Positions 1 through 9,262 of a stretch of DNA of 64,000 bases are shown one piece after another; the first letter of the stretch is position 1; every line of letters starts with the position of its first letter. Position numbers and translations under genes: made by a program. The stretch lies in contig JAANAU010000014.1 of NCBI GenBank assembly GCA_011089965.1, positions 24,745 through 88,744 on the forward strand. Direction: 5' to 3'. Under the pieces are notes generated by a model. It did no database searches. It saw nothing but the letters and a program-made list of their open reading frames with translations, and was not told where the DNA came from. This DNA is from Magnetococcales bacterium. Its GTDB lineage: Bacteria; Pseudomonadota; Magnetococcia; Magnetococcales; Magnetaquicoccaceae.

Positions 1-1499
1 CCGAATTCACCGGCGAAGCCAAGGCTGCCCCCGGCATTCGGGCCGGTTTTCTGCCCCAGGAGCCGCAACTCAACCCGGCCAAGGATGTGCGCGGCAACGT
101 GGAAGAGGGGGTGATCGCAATCAAGGAGCTGTTGCAACGGTTCAATGAGGTCTCCGAAAAGTTCGCCGATCCGGATGCCGACATGGATGCGTTGATTCAG
201 GAGCAGGCCACCTTGCAAGAGGCCATCGATCATCTGGATGGTTGGGAGCTGGACCGCAAACTGGACATCGCTGCCGACGCCTTGCGCCTGCCGCCCTGGG
301 ATGCGGATGTCTCCACCCTGTCCGGGGGCGAAAAGCGCCGTGTCGCCTTGTGCCGACTGCTGTTGTCCGCCCCTGACATGCTGCTTCTGGATGAACCGAC
401 CAACCATCTGGATGCCGAATCGGTTGCCTGGCTGGAGCGTTATCTGCAAAACTACCCGGGAACGGTTGTGGCCGTGACCCATGACCGCTATTTCCTGGAC
501 AATGCCGCGGGTTGGATTCTGGAACTGGATCGGGGTCGCGGGATTCCCTGGAAAGGGAACTACACCTCGTGGATGGAGCAGAAGGATGCCCGTCTGATCC
601 AGGAGAAACGGGAAGACGAGGCCCTGCACAAGCGGTTGCAGGCCGAGCTGGCCTGGGTGCGCTCCTCCCCTCGTGCCCGGCAGAGCAAAAGCAAAGCCCG
701 GGTGCAGGCCTACGAGGAGTTGGCATCACGGTCACGGGAAATGCGCCGTGAGACCAATACCCTGTTCATCCCGTCCGGTCCGCGCCTTGGGGGCAATGTC
801 ATCGAGGTGCAAGGGGTCAGCAAAGGTTTTGGCGGCAAACTGTTGATGGAGGATCTGTCGTTCATTCTGCCCCGGGGCGGCATTCTCGGGGTGATCGGTG
901 GCAACGGTTCGGGCAAGACCACCTTCTTGCGCATGCTGACCGGAACCGAACAGCCCGACCAGGGGACCATCACCCTGGGCGAGACGGTCCGTCTGGCCTA
1001 TGTGGATCAGAGCCGCAGCACTTTGAATCCGGACAAAACCTTGTGGGAGGCGGTGAGCGGCGGACTGGACATGCTCGATCTGGGCGGACGGGAGATCAAC
1101 TCCCGGAGCTATGTCTCCTGGTTCAACTTCAAAGGACAGGATCAACAGAAAAAGGTCAAGGTGTTGTCCGGCGGAGAGCGCAATCGTGCCCATCTGGCTT
1201 TGGTGCTCAAGCAGAACGGCAATCTGCTGCTGCTGGATGAGCCGACCAACGATCTGGATGTGGAAACCCTGCAAGCCCTGGAAGAGGCCCTGGGCGATTT
1301 TGCCGGCAGTGCCGTGGTGGTCTCCCACGACCGGTGGTTTCTGGATCGCATCGCCACCCACATCCTGGCCTTTGAAGGCGATTCCCGCGTGGTCTTTCTG
1401 GAGGGGAATTATCAGGAGTACGAGGCCGACCGCAAACGCCGTCTGGGTCCGGAAGCCGACCGGCCCCATCGCGTCCACTACAAAAAACTGGTCCATTGA
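1..1499 (+). CDS. ettA: Energy-dependent translational throttle protein EttA (ABC-F ATPase), 5' end missing
   Basis: ABC-F family ATPase that acts on the ribosome and does not transport. The reading frame is open from base 3 (reads EFTGEAKAAPGIRAGFLPQE), so the real start and the first Walker A lie before the window. Visible parts are the first signature LSGGEKRR with Walker B DEPTNHLDAES, the second P-loop GGNGSGKTT, the second signature LSGGERNR with DEPTNDLDVE, and the EttA-type basic tail ending HYKKLVH. The QEPQLNPAKDVRGNVEEGV stretch is characteristic of EttA rather than Uup or YheS. About 90 N-terminal residues are missing compared with the usual length of about 555. Known for the family: it senses the ATP/ADP ratio and gates entry into elongation. 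Confidence 0.93.
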   Translation, partial: EFTGEAKAAPGIRAGFLPQEPQLNPAKDVRGNVEEGVIAIKELLQRFNEVSEKFADPDADMDALIQEQATLQEAIDHLDGWELDRKLDIAADALRLPPWDADVSTLSGGEKRRVALCRLLLSAPDMLLLDEPTNHLDAESVAWLERYLQNYPGTVVAVTHDRYFLDNAAGWILELDRGRGIPWKGNYTSWMEQKDARLIQEKREDEALHKRLQAELAWVRSSPRARQSKSKARVQAYEELASRSREMRRETNTLFIPSGPRLGGNVIEVQGVSKGFGGKLLMEDLSFILPRGGILGVIGGNGSGKTTFLRMLTGTEQPDQGTITLGETVRLAYVDQSRSTLNPDKTLWEAVSGGLDMLDLGGREINSRSYVSWFNFKGQDQQKKVKVLSGGERNRAHLALVLKQNGNLLLLDEPTNDLDVETLQALEEALGDFAGSAVVVSHDRWFLDRIATHILAFEGDSRVVFLEGNYQEYEADRKRRLGPEADRPHRVHYKKLVH

Positions 1500-1572
1500 C
1501 CGGAATTCGAACCGACCCAGACATGCGGCAGGCAGAAAAAAGAAGATCAGATTCCGCCTGCCGCACCCACGA

Positions 1573-2058
1573 TCACAAGAACTTGCGAAACCAGGAGCCT
1601 CCCGACCTGGCTGACTCCGGAATCTGACACTGTTCCCCATCCCAGGCAGGGACAGGTTCTGGTTTATACCGGGTGAAAACACGCCAGGGCAACACCCCGC
1701 CGCTGCCTCCACAGCCACATCCGGCCCGTCTGGGATGAAACACCTTGATGATCTCCGGATCCTCCATGCTCTGCACATAGACCATGGTGGTCCAGACCCC
1801 CCGCTCTTCGCGCAGGATCTCATCCACCATGCTGCCCAGTTGGCTCTGGACCGTCACACCATCCACAGGCTGCTCGGGAAACGGTTGACGCGGCTCCAGC
1901 ACATACCACCCATCGCGCCTGGCCACCTCAGCGCCCAAAGCCGTCACATCCGCAAGCCGGATCATCCCGTCAAAACGACCTTCCAGGCGATGATGGAAAG
2001 GAAGCGACGCGGCACCATTCATCTGTTCATTCATCTGTTCATTCATCTGTTCATTCAT
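1573..2058 (-). CDS. Hypothetical protein with N-terminal MNEQ tandem repeat
   Basis: Not recognised. About 161 residues from the most distal MNEQ methionine. The N-terminus is four in-frame MNEQ units, so there are four alternative ATG codons. The frame also opens at a TTG at 2085. I prefer 2058 because a GGGA stretch lies about 12 nt upstream and TTG is a weaker start. The middle has a hydrophobic, probably structured region (GWYVLEPRQPFPEQPV, WTTMVYVQSMEDPEIIKVF), followed by a Cys/Gly patch (CGCGGSGG). No signal peptide or membrane segment is visible. It lies tail-to-tail with ettA, with 73 bases between the two stops. It could be a lineage-specific protein; function unknown. Confidence 0.55.
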   Translation of the reverse strand: MNEQMNEQMNEQMNGAASLPFHHRLEGRFDGMIRLADVTALGAEVARRDGWYVLEPRQPFPEQPVDGVTVQSQLGSMVDEILREERGVWTTMVYVQSMEDPEIIKVFHPRRAGCGCGGSGGVLPWRVFTRYKPEPVPAWDGEQCQIPESARSGGSWFRKFL

Positions 2059-2063
2059 CTGTC
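2016..2063. repeat. 12-bp tandem repeat, four units
   Basis: The unit CATTCATCTGTT is repeated four times head to tail, the last unit differing at one base. Read on the minus strand it is ATGAATGAACAG (Met-Asn-Glu-Gln). Because the unit is a multiple of three, copy-number change would add or remove start codons without shifting the frame. Confidence 0.9.
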
Positions 2064-2196
2064 TTGTTTCCCAGCGCCCAAGCAAAGAACAACCCCATCC
2101 AGAATCCCGACAATGCGATCTTTACCGAATCAATGGATTCATTCTAGCATAGCGCATACGTCGATTCAACGATGTCAACAAATGCAATTTTATCTT

Positions 2197-2225
2197 TTGA
2201 TTTCATAAGATATCGATGATATGTT
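2197..2225 (+). promoter_or_regulatory. Candidate promoter and operator of the MNT/HEPN pair
   Basis: TTGATT (2197-2202), a 17-bp spacer and TATGTT (2220-2225) resemble a sigma-70 promoter. The spacer and the start of the -10 contain the dyad ATATC-GAT-GATAT (2210-2222), placed where an autorepressor would bind. Inferred from spacing and symmetry only. Confidence 0.35.
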
Positions 2226-2354
2226 ATGCGGATCGGGATTGGTTCTGAGATCTGTTTGGCCATTTCTCAGACGGAATGAATGTATACAGAGATCTCCATG
2301 TCCCGCTGAACCAACACACCAAGCAGATCCAGGCAGAGTCGGAGGAAGAGACCT

Positions 2355-2690
2355 GTGCCCATGTCGTATGAACTCCTGGTGAACGAAGCAGTGGCCCGGC
2401 TTGTCCGTGAGGTCGATCTGGAGAAGGTCATTCTGTTTGGTTCCCGTGCCCGTGGAGACGAACGGGCCGACTCGGATGTGGATCTGCTGGTGGTGGCATC
2501 CGAAGAGGTGATCCGTCAACATGGCAGAAGACGACTGCTGGCACGTTTCTGGTCTGCCATGGGACATTTGCCAGTCTCTTTTGATTTCTTACTGTTTTCA
2601 CCCGATGAGATCACGCAATGGCAAGACAGCATCAACCATGTCATCAGCCGTGCCATGCGCGAGGGACGGGTGGTTTATGAACGGGCTTGA
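2355..2690 (+). CDS. MNT-type nucleotidyltransferase (antitoxin-like)
   Basis: Minimal nucleotidyltransferase of the DNA polymerase beta superfamily, 111 residues. The signature GSRARGDERADSDVDLLV (about residues 29-46) has the GSRARG loop and the DxD metal-binding pair. GGAGG at 2341-2345 favours the GTG at 2355 (9-nt spacing) over the ATG at 2361. The downstream HEPN gene overlaps its 3' end by 14 nt, which is the standard arrangement of MNT/HEPN modules. Known for the family: the MNT protein can AMPylate and silence its HEPN partner. Whether this pair acts as a toxin-antitoxin system or only as a housekeeping-like couple is not shown. Confidence 0.85.
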   Translation: MPMSYELLVNEAVARLVREVDLEKVILFGSRARGDERADSDVDLLVVASEEVIRQHGRRRLLARFWSAMGHLPVSFDFLLFSPDEITQWQDSINHVISRAMREGRVVYERA

Positions 2691-3078
2691 TCACGCATAT
2701 GCCTTGTTGGACCTGGCCAGAGACGACCTCAAGGCGTGCCGTCAAATGGTACAGGACCGTGAAAACTTTACCGATGCCATTTTCGGCTTTCATATCCAAC
2801 AGGCCATTGAGAAAAGCCTCAAGGCTTGGCTTGCAGCCCTGGGTATCGAGTATCCGAAAACTCATTCATTGCATCGCTTGCTGATACTTTTGGAAGAAGC
2901 GCAGGCACCAATGGAAAGCTGTCATTGGGTAGAAGAGTTCAGCCCCTTCGCCGTGCAGTTCCGGTACGAATTTGACCCATGGGATGAACCGTTGGAGAGA
3001 AGCCATACCGTGAGGATGACGGAATCCCTGCTTGATCATGTGGCAACACAAATCCAATTATTTTCAATACATAAATAA
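2677..3078 (+). CDS. HEPN domain protein (partner of MNT)
   Basis: All-alpha HEPN domain protein, 133 residues from the ATG at 2677 inside the upstream gene. A longer frame opens at 2521 but would overlap most of the MNT domain. Helices such as [19 protein letters not shown] and the [13 protein letters not shown] segment are typical of the family. The C-terminal motif region reads [17 protein letters not shown]. It has the conserved Arg-Tyr of PF05168-type HEPN proteins, but a strict R-x4-6-H RNase motif is not obvious. It may therefore be a non-canonical or inactive nuclease. Role inferred from pairing with the nucleotidyltransferase. Confidence 0.8.
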   Translation: MNGLDHAYALLDLARDDLKACRQMVQDRENFTDAIFGFHIQQAIEKSLKAWLAALGIEYPKTHSLHRLLILLEEAQAPMESCHWVEEFSPFAVQFRYEFDPWDEPLERSHTVRMTESLLDHVATQIQLFSIHK

Positions 3079-3335
3079 AGGTTTACGATTGCCGCAAGCA
3101 AAAGGTCATCGTTTCAAATTCCATAACAACCCACCCTGTAAACAAATCAGTTGCGGCCACTCTTCGAGCAGCCATTCCTGTTCCAGCAATCCGCCAGTAC
3201 CCCGTTGAAAAAACAAGTCGGCCATCAACAAACAAGGAATGCTCCCAACCCGGGTTGCTGCACCTGCTGGCCCATGCTATATTGATAAAATTTTTCCATG
3301 TGGTTGCAGTCCCCTCTTCAAAGGATGCCCGTTCC

Positions 3336-6035
3336 ATGTTTGGTGCCATTGCCCGCAAACTCTTCGGATCCAGCAACGACCGTTATCTGAAAACGTTGCA
3401 ACCCATTGTCAAGAAGATCAACGCTCTGGAACCGGAATTCGAGCGATTGAACGCCGGGGAACTGCTGGGCAAAACCGCAGAATTCAAGCAACGTCTGGCA
3501 GACGGGGCCACCCTGGACGATCTGTTGCCCGAAGCGTTTGCTGCGGTGCGTGAAGCCAGCAAACGTACCACCGGCATGCGTCACTTTGATGTCCAACTGG
3601 TGGGCGGCATGGTGTTGCACCAGGGCAAAATCGCAGAAATGAAAACCGGTGAAGGCAAAACCCTGGTCGCCACCCTGCCCCTCTATCTCAATGCCTTGAC
3701 CGGTCTGGGTGCCCATCTGGTCACGGTCAATGACTACCTGGCCCAACGGGATGCAGCCTGGATGGGACAGATCTATACCGCCCTGGGCATGCGTACCGGC
3801 GTGATCATCCATGGTCTCGACGATCAGCAGCGCCGTGAAGCCTATCAGGCCGATATCACCTATGGCACCAACAACGAATTCGGCTTTGATTTTCTGCGCG
3901 ACAACATGAAATTCGCACTGGACGACATGTGTCAACGCCCCCTGAACTTTGCCATCGTGGACGAGGTGGACTCGATCCTGATCGACGAAGCCAGAACGCC
4001 GTTGATCATCTCCGGCCCCACGGACGACAACACGGATAAATATTACAAGGTGGATCGCATCATCCCGCTCTTGACCCGGGACACCCACTACACCCTGGAT
4101 GAAAAGGCCCGCACCGTGATCTTCACCGAAGAAGGCACGGAACAGGTTGAAAACCTCCTGAAAGAGCGCGGCATCATCCGTGATGGCGGCCTGTACGATG
4201 TCCATAACGTCGAGATTGTCCATCATGTCAATCAGGCGTTGCGCGCCCACGCCATGTTTGAAAAGGATCGGGATTATATTATCAAGGATGGGGAGGTGGT
4301 GATCATCGACGAATTCACCGGGCGCATGATGCCAGGTCGCCGCTACTCCGACGGTCTGCATCAGGCCCTGGAGGCCAAAGAGGGGGTGGTGATCCAGAAC
4401 GAATCCCAAACCTTGGCCTCGATCACCTTTCAAAACCTCTTCCGCATGTATGTCAAATTGGCGGGCATGACCGGAACAGCAGATACCGAAGCCTCGGAGT
4501 TCCAGTCGATCTACAACTTGCAGGTGGTGGTCATCCCCACCAATCGGGACATGATCCGCAACGATGCCGATGATGTAGTCTTCCGCACCCAGACAGAGAA
4601 GATCAATGCCATCATCGAAGAGATCCAGGAGTGTCGGCAACGGGAACAGCCGGTACTGGTTGGCACCATCTCCATCGAAAAGTCCGAAGAGTTGTCCAAA
4701 CGTCTGAAACAGCTCAAAGTCCCTCACAATGTCCTCAATGCCAAACACCACGAACGCGAAGCCCAGATCGTGGCCCAGGCAGGCCGCAAAGGGGCGATCA
4801 CCATTGCCACCAACATGGCGGGCCGTGGGACCGACATCCAGTTGGGCGGCAATCCGGGGATGCGCATCCAATCCGAAATCCCTACCTCGGCCACGCCCGA
4901 AGAGCGGGAACAGTGGATCGCCAAAATCCGCACCGAGTGCGCAGAAGAGAAAAAAGAGGTCATCGCTGCCGGCGGTCTGCACATCCTGGGCACCGAACGA
5001 CACGAAGCCCGACGCATCGACAACCAGTTGCGCGGACGCTCCGGACGCCAGGGTGATCCAGGCTCCAGCCGTTTTTATCTGTCGTTGCAAGATGATCTGA
5101 TGCGCATCTTCGGCTCGGAGCGAATGGATGGCATGCTGCAAAAACTCGGCCTCCAGGAAGGGGAAGCCATCGTCCACCCCTGGATCAACAAGGCCATCGA
5201 GTCGGCACAGAAAAAGGTCGAAGGGCGCAACTTCGATATTCGCAAAAATCTGCTCAAATTCGACGATGTCATGAACGAACAGCGCAAGGTGATCTACGAT
5301 CAACGGCGCGAGTTGATGGAGTCCGACGAAATCGTCGAGTTCACCCAGGAGATGCGTGAGGATCTGTTGGATCTGCTTCTGGAGGAGTCGATTCCCGAAG
5401 ATGCGTATCCCGAGAACTGGAAGGCCAAAGAGTTTGCCGATGCCCTGTTGCGTCAATTCGGCGTGACCGTGCCCATCACCGAATGGCAGGCCGAATCCGG
5501 TGTGACCCCGGCTGTTGTACGCGAGCGGACCTGGGAGAGAATCTGTGCCTACAATCAGACGCGCGAGGAGCAGATGGGCGCACCATTGATGCGCTATCTG
5601 GAAAAAGCCATTCTGTTGCAGGTGCTGGATACCCTCTGGAAGGAGCATCTGCTCAACATGGACCATCTCAAAGAGGGGATCCATCTGCGCGGCTATGCCC
5701 AGAAAGACCCTCTGAACGAATACAAACGCGAGGCGTTCAACCTCTTTGACACCTTGCTGACCCGCATCAAGTCCGAGGCCATTGAGGTGTTGTGCCGGGT
5801 GGAGGTGCGTCAGACCAGTGAAGTGGAACGGATGGAGGCCGAACGGGCAGCGGCCCGCGACCGTCAACTCTCCATGAACCACCCCTCAATCGGTGGCTGG
5901 AATGGCGAAGAGGGAGAAGAGAGCCACGATGCCCACACCCCGTTCCGGCGTGAGGGCGACAAGATCGGACGCAATACCCCCTGCCCCTGCGGCAGCCAGA
6001 AAAAATACAAATACTGCTGCGGCAAGCTCAACTGA
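3336..6035 (+). CDS. secA: Preprotein translocase ATPase SecA
   Basis: Motor ATPase that drives proteins through SecYEG, 899 residues. The start is the ATG at 3336 ([17 protein letters not shown]), preceded by AAGGA at 3321-3325. The upstream extension of the frame to 3255 is not SecA-like. Visible motifs are Walker [12 protein letters not shown], the Walker B/DEAD region [19 protein letters not shown], the NBD2 motifs [20 protein letters not shown] and [15 protein letters not shown], and a C-terminal zinc-binding tail [14 protein letters not shown] for SecB/phospholipid contact. Length is normal. It is separated from cysC by a long convergent hairpin. Very secure call. Confidence 0.98.
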   Translation: MFGAIARKLFGSSNDRYLKTLQPIVKKINALEPEFERLNAGELLGKTAEFKQRLADGATLDDLLPEAFAAVREASKRTTGMRHFDVQLVGGMVLHQGKIAEMKTGEGKTLVATLPLYLNALTGLGAHLVTVNDYLAQRDAAWMGQIYTALGMRTGVIIHGLDDQQRREAYQADITYGTNNEFGFDFLRDNMKFALDDMCQRPLNFAIVDEVDSILIDEARTPLIISGPTDDNTDKYYKVDRIIPLLTRDTHYTLDEKARTVIFTEEGTEQVENLLKERGIIRDGGLYDVHNVEIVHHVNQALRAHAMFEKDRDYIIKDGEVVIIDEFTGRMMPGRRYSDGLHQALEAKEGVVIQNESQTLASITFQNLFRMYVKLAGMTGTADTEASEFQSIYNLQVVVIPTNRDMIRNDADDVVFRTQTEKINAIIEEIQECRQREQPVLVGTISIEKSEELSKRLKQLKVPHNVLNAKHHEREAQIVAQAGRKGAITIATNMAGRGTDIQLGGNPGMRIQSEIPTSATPEEREQWIAKIRTECAEEKKEVIAAGGLHILGTERHEARRIDNQLRGRSGRQGDPGSSRFYLSLQDDLMRIFGSERMDGMLQKLGLQEGEAIVHPWINKAIESAQKKVEGRNFDIRKNLLKFDDVMNEQRKVIYDQRRELMESDEIVEFTQEMREDLLDLLLEESIPEDAYPENWKAKEFADALLRQFGVTVPITEWQAESGVTPAVVRERTWERICAYNQTREEQMGAPLMRYLEKAILLQVLDTLWKEHLLNMDHLKEGIHLRGYAQKDPLNEYKREAFNLFDTLLTRIKSEAIEVLCRVEVRQTSEVERMEAERAAARDRQLSMNHPSIGGWNGEEGEESHDAHTPFRREGDKIGRNTPCPCGSQKKYKYCCGKLN

Positions 6036-6041
6036 TCCAGC

Positions 6042-6076
6042 CCGGATCCGGCAGTTTCACACCCTGCCGGATCCGG
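6042..6076. terminator. Bidirectional hairpin between secA and cysC
   Basis: Perfect 13-bp inverted repeat CCGGATCCGGCAG / CTGCCGGATCCGG with a 9-nt loop, just after the secA stop and before the end of the convergent cysC. There is no long T-run, so an intrinsic terminator function is likely but not certain. Confidence 0.6.
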
Positions 6077-6082
6077 ATGTGA

Positions 6083-6685
6083 TCATGATCGGATGCTCTC
6101 CAACACCCCCATCACCTGGGCAACACAACTTTCCACAGAGTCACTGCCGGTATTCAGACGCAATTCACAGCTCTCCGGCGGCTCATATGGAGAGGAGATG
6201 CCGGTGAACTCCGGAATCAACCCCTGACGCGCCTTGCGATACAGCCCCTTGACATCGCGCTGTTCACAAATCTCCAAAGGACACTGACAATAAATCTCCA
6301 AAAAATCGCCGGGAGCCACCAGATCCCGCACTTTCTGACGATCTGCCTGGAACGGCGAGATAAAGCCGCACAACACCACCAATCCGGCATCGAGCATCAG
6401 TTTGGCCATCTCGCCGATGCGCCGGATATTCTCCACCCGGTCCTGATTGGAAAACCCGAGATCCTTGCACAACCCGTGACGGACATTATCGCCATCCAGT
6501 GCATAGGTCCGCATCTGCGCCTCATGCAACCGTTTTTCCACCGCATGGATCAAGGTGGACTTGCCGGATCCGGACAATCCGGTAAACCACAGAATGCGAC
6601 CGCGATGACCATTCAAACGCTCCCGATCCGCACGACTCACCTGAACGACCTGCCAGACTGTATTGGGACTCTTGATCTGTGACAT
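6083..6685 (-). CDS. cysC: Adenylyl-sulfate kinase (APS kinase)
   Basis: Phosphorylates adenosine 5'-phosphosulfate to PAPS. 200 residues from the ATG at 6685, chosen because GGAAGAG lies about 4 nt upstream. An earlier in-frame ATG at 6724 has no ribosome site. Motifs are the P-loop GLSGSGKST, DGDNVRHGLCKDLGFS (APS-binding segment), ENIRRIGEMAKLM and the FISPF motif. It stands alone, without cysN or cysD. In a sulfur oxidiser it could serve PAPS supply for sulfation or assimilation rather than energy metabolism. The family assignment is secure; the pathway role is inferred. Confidence 0.93.
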   Translation of the reverse strand: MSQIKSPNTVWQVVQVSRADRERLNGHRGRILWFTGLSGSGKSTLIHAVEKRLHEAQMRTYALDGDNVRHGLCKDLGFSNQDRVENIRRIGEMAKLMLDAGLVVLCGFISPFQADRQKVRDLVAPGDFLEIYCQCPLEICEQRDVKGLYRKARQGLIPEFTGISSPYEPPESCELRLNTGSDSVESCVAQVMGVLESIRS

Positions 6686-6826
6686 GGACTCTTCCCACTG
6701 AAATTGATCACAAAAGCCTTTCATGACGCGTACAACACCAACCCTTGGCGATTGCCATCATTTCCTGTACCATCGCCAACCAGATTACCATAACACGCAA
6801 CAGTTCCGATGGTGCAAGAGATACCA

Positions 6827-7081
6827 ATGGATCATGACTGGATTGCCCTGCCGGAACAACGCCGCGCCATCCATCGACCCACGGGTTTGATATTGGAATT
6901 TCGTGCGGCAACCGATGGTTCCGGGGCCATGTCTGTGGACACCCCCAATCCGGAAGCTTTGCCGGAAGCCTGGCACGACCAGGCCGAAACCGTGATCCAA
7001 ACCGCCTGGGCCATCTATGCTGCGGCCTCCGAAGAGGCGCTCAAACAGGAGTGGGAGTCGGATCACTCCGGAACCACGTAA
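6827..7081 (+). CDS. Small hypothetical protein
   Basis: Not recognised. 84 residues from the ATG at 6827 (MDHDWIALPEQRRAIHRPTG) or 90 from the ATG at 6809. The later start has AGAGAT about 6 nt upstream. It is acidic toward the C-terminus, with a predicted helical second half (AETVIQTAWAIYAAASEEAL) and no signal peptide or membrane segment. Its 3' end overlaps the convergent apaH by 19 nt. The codon pattern looks coding, but no family motif is visible. Confidence 0.5.
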   Translation: MDHDWIALPEQRRAIHRPTGLILEFRAATDGSGAMSVDTPNPEALPEAWHDQAETVIQTAWAIYAAASEEALKQEWESDHSGTT

Positions 7082-7908
7082 CGGGAACATGGAACCTGCG
7101 TAACCGGCATGTCCGGATGATCCACACGGATGGCTGTCAGTTTGCCTCCGTACACACAACCGGAATCCAAACCAATAAATGGATCATTGCGGGTCAAACC
7201 CGCCACAGCCCAATGACCATAAATGATCCGCCCTGGCCAGGCCAGCAGACGATGCCATGGACGATACGGTGAGTCCGGGGTCAAACGAAAGGCCGTACCA
7301 CTCGTTTCTCCCGGAATCGACCACACGATCCGACCATCCGAATGACAGATACGCAACCGGGTCATGACAGCCAGGGCAAACTGGAGACGTTCCACCTCGG
7401 AGGCCGACTCTTGCGGTTCCCAATCCGGAAAATCAGAGCCAAACCCGGTCAGCAACGTTCCGATGGTGGCATCATCACGCAACATTTTCTCCAGACGCCG
7501 CGCCCGTTCGATTGCCTGGGCCTGATCCCAACCGGGAAACAACCCGGCATGCACCATGGAGACCCCCAACTCCGGATCATGGTGCATCAAAGGCAAGGCG
7601 CGCAACCAGGCATACAGCTCCGCACGATCTTCTGCCTGCTGCACGAATCCCATCTGTTTGGAAAAAGCCCGATCCGGGCAACCACTCAGACCGCTGACAG
7701 CCCTCAGTTCATGGTTGCCCATCAAGGTAACGGCCCGGTCTCCCAGATCCCGTACCAGACGCAAGGTTCCCAATGAATCGGGTCCACGATTGATGATATC
7801 GCCCACAAACCACAAACGGTCACGCCCGGGTTGGAATGCAATCTCCTTCAGGAGCATTCGCAACTCAGACAGACAGCCATGCACATCCCCAATCGCATAA
7901 ACAGCCAC
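7063..7908 (-). CDS. apaH: Bis(5'-nucleosyl)-tetraphosphatase, symmetrical (ApaH)
   Basis: Metallophosphatase that splits Ap4A into two ADP. 281 residues with GTG start (AGAGG about 6 nt upstream). The metallophosphatase motifs are all present: GDVHGC, GDIINRGPDS and MGNHELRAV; near the C-terminus, IIYGHWAVAG and the GLDSGCVYGGKLTAIR segment typical of ApaH follow. Last gene of a minus-strand run CBS, guanylate-kinase-like, CYTH, apaH, with 29 nt to the CYTH gene. Normal length. Known effect: controls Ap4A, which also influences RNA capping and stress responses. Confidence 0.95.
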   Translation of the reverse strand: MAVYAIGDVHGCLSELRMLLKEIAFQPGRDRLWFVGDIINRGPDSLGTLRLVRDLGDRAVTLMGNHELRAVSGLSGCPDRAFSKQMGFVQQAEDRAELYAWLRALPLMHHDPELGVSMVHAGLFPGWDQAQAIERARRLEKMLRDDATIGTLLTGFGSDFPDWEPQESASEVERLQFALAVMTRLRICHSDGRIVWSIPGETSGTAFRLTPDSPYRPWHRLLAWPGRIIYGHWAVAGLTRNDPFIGLDSGCVYGGKLTAIRVDHPDMPVTQVPCSRYVVPE

Positions 7909-7937
7909 GTCCAGCCTCTCCCAGACAACTCACTGCA

Positions 7938-8423
7938 TCACTCGAACGATTCCCCCTGCCCCCACACGGAAAACGGGGCATGCACCAGATTGGCATTGAA
8001 GAATCTGGGATCCGTAGAGACCTCACGCCCAATCCAGGAAGGCAGTTCGATCTGTTGCCGTTCATCCGTCAACTCCACCTCGGCCATGATCAATCCCTGA
8101 TTGGCTCCCCGGAACTCATCCACCTCCCAAACCAACTGCCCCACCGGGATGCGATGCCGGGTCTTTTCAATCCAGGGCCGTTCACACACTTGATTCAGGA
8201 TGATCAAGGCTTCCTCTTTGGGGATTGCATACTCGAATTCCAGACGCGAAAACCCTTCAGAGACCCCTTTGATGGTCAAGGTCGCCTTGTCACCGGCAAT
8301 CCGTACCCGCACCACCCGCTCCTTGACCGTGGAGAGAAATCCCTGTTGAAAGTCCACCCCTTCCGCCAGGCCACGCCAACCATCATTTTTCACCAAGAAA
8401 CGGCGTTCAATCTCTGTACCCAT
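7938..8423 (-). CDS. CYTH domain protein (triphosphate-binding tunnel enzyme)
   Basis: CYTH-type triphosphate tunnel protein, 161 residues from MGTEIERRFLV. A five-residue-longer start at 8438 is possible, but the ExExK-like motif (EIERR) normally begins at the very N-terminus. Other conserved stretches are VRVRIAGDKATLTIKG, RLEFEYAIP, RHRIPVGQLVWEVDEF and LIMAEVELTDE, which supply the acidic and basic residues lining the tunnel. Family members hydrolyse inorganic triphosphate or thiamine triphosphate, or bind other triphosphates; the substrate here is unknown. It lies between the guanylate-kinase-like gene and apaH in the same orientation. Confidence 0.88.
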   Translation of the reverse strand: MGTEIERRFLVKNDGWRGLAEGVDFQQGFLSTVKERVVRVRIAGDKATLTIKGVSEGFSRLEFEYAIPKEEALIILNQVCERPWIEKTRHRIPVGQLVWEVDEFRGANQGLIMAEVELTDERQQIELPSWIGREVSTDPRFFNANLVHAPFSVWGQGESFE

Positions 8424-8446
8424 CTCCATCCACTCCATGATCGATT

Positions 8447-9196
8447 TTAGGGAATCAAATCCTCGGTCCAGGGATCATCCATGCCCACCAAAGGATCATC
8501 CCCCCGCAACACCGACGCAAACGCCAATATGGCCTGACGGGCACTGCCAATCGGATAATAGTGCGCATCCCAGTTGTCGTTGCCTTCCCCATCATGCAAA
8601 GCAATCACATGGTCGAATTGCCAGGCTTCACGCATCTGATTCAAGGCATTGGCACACCGCTTCTCGATCTCCTCCAGATCCCGCAAGGAGAGATAGGTTT
8701 TTTGTCTTGAGGCGCGATGCAACAACTTTCGCCGCTGAACTTCAGAAACAAACTTGTTGAGATCCGCTCCCAAAGGAACGGATTTGATATAAAGAATCTC
8801 TTCACGCGACAAGGGTGAAAGAAAAATCGAGACTGACGGAAACATCGAAAACAGACCCGCCTCACGCAGCCGTCCAGGGACAAACGGATTGCCCTCAAAA
8901 AAAGGAATCAACCCGGAATCCAGAATCCGCTGGATCTGAGCCACTTCCAACGCCTGAAGCTCCCCATGCACATCCACGACAATAAAACCATCCTTGCCGC
9001 GTAATGCCTCGATCTCACCCCGGGGCCGAAAGAAACAATCCACCCCCTCCTCTTCTCCAGGTCTGGGTGGTCGATCATTGAACAGTACCAGTTGTTTGAA
9101 ACGGGCCATCAATTCGGGATAAAACATCCGCATGGCCCGCACCAACGGTCCCTTGCCCACACACGACGGACCGGCCAGCAATACAAAACGCTGCAT
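8447..9196 (-). CDS. Guanylate-kinase-like P-loop protein
   Basis: 249 residues from MQRFVLLAGPSCVGKG (AAGGAG 9 nt upstream). The longer frame from 9241 lacks a site. The P-loop is followed by NDRPPRPGEEEGVDCFF, matching the GMP-binding signature of guanylate kinases (S/T-R-x-P-R-P-G-E-x-x-G-x-D-Y). The protein is longer than Gmk (about 205), with an extra C-terminal tail (ALHDGEGNDNWDAHYYPIG). The Walker A ends GKG-P rather than GK-S/T. It may be a divergent nucleoside-monophosphate kinase with another substrate. It sits between a CBS protein and a CYTH protein. Confidence 0.75.
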   Translation of the reverse strand: MQRFVLLAGPSCVGKGPLVRAMRMFYPELMARFKQLVLFNDRPPRPGEEEGVDCFFRPRGEIEALRGKDGFIVVDVHGELQALEVAQIQRILDSGLIPFFEGNPFVPGRLREAGLFSMFPSVSIFLSPLSREEILYIKSVPLGADLNKFVSEVQRRKLLHRASRQKTYLSLRDLEEIEKRCANALNQMREAWQFDHVIALHDGEGNDNWDAHYYPIGSARQAILAFASVLRGDDPLVGMDDPWTEDLIP

Positions 9197-9262
9197 CCCA
9201 GTGAACTCCTTTTCAACATGGACTCTTCCGGCCAGCATCACCCGACCGGAAGAAGATACTCC

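Noticed and set aside
2016..2063. CRISPR-like short repeats
   Set aside because: Units are 12 bp, directly adjacent and without spacers; they are a coding tandem repeat.
3083..3376. 97-codon minus-strand frame overlapping the secA start
   Set aside because: It overlaps the secA ribosome site and start, has no ribosome site of its own and no recognisable motif.
3318..5882. Very long open frame on the minus strand, opposite secA
   Set aside because: Antisense shadow of a highly conserved gene; the predicted protein is low-complexity and has no motif.
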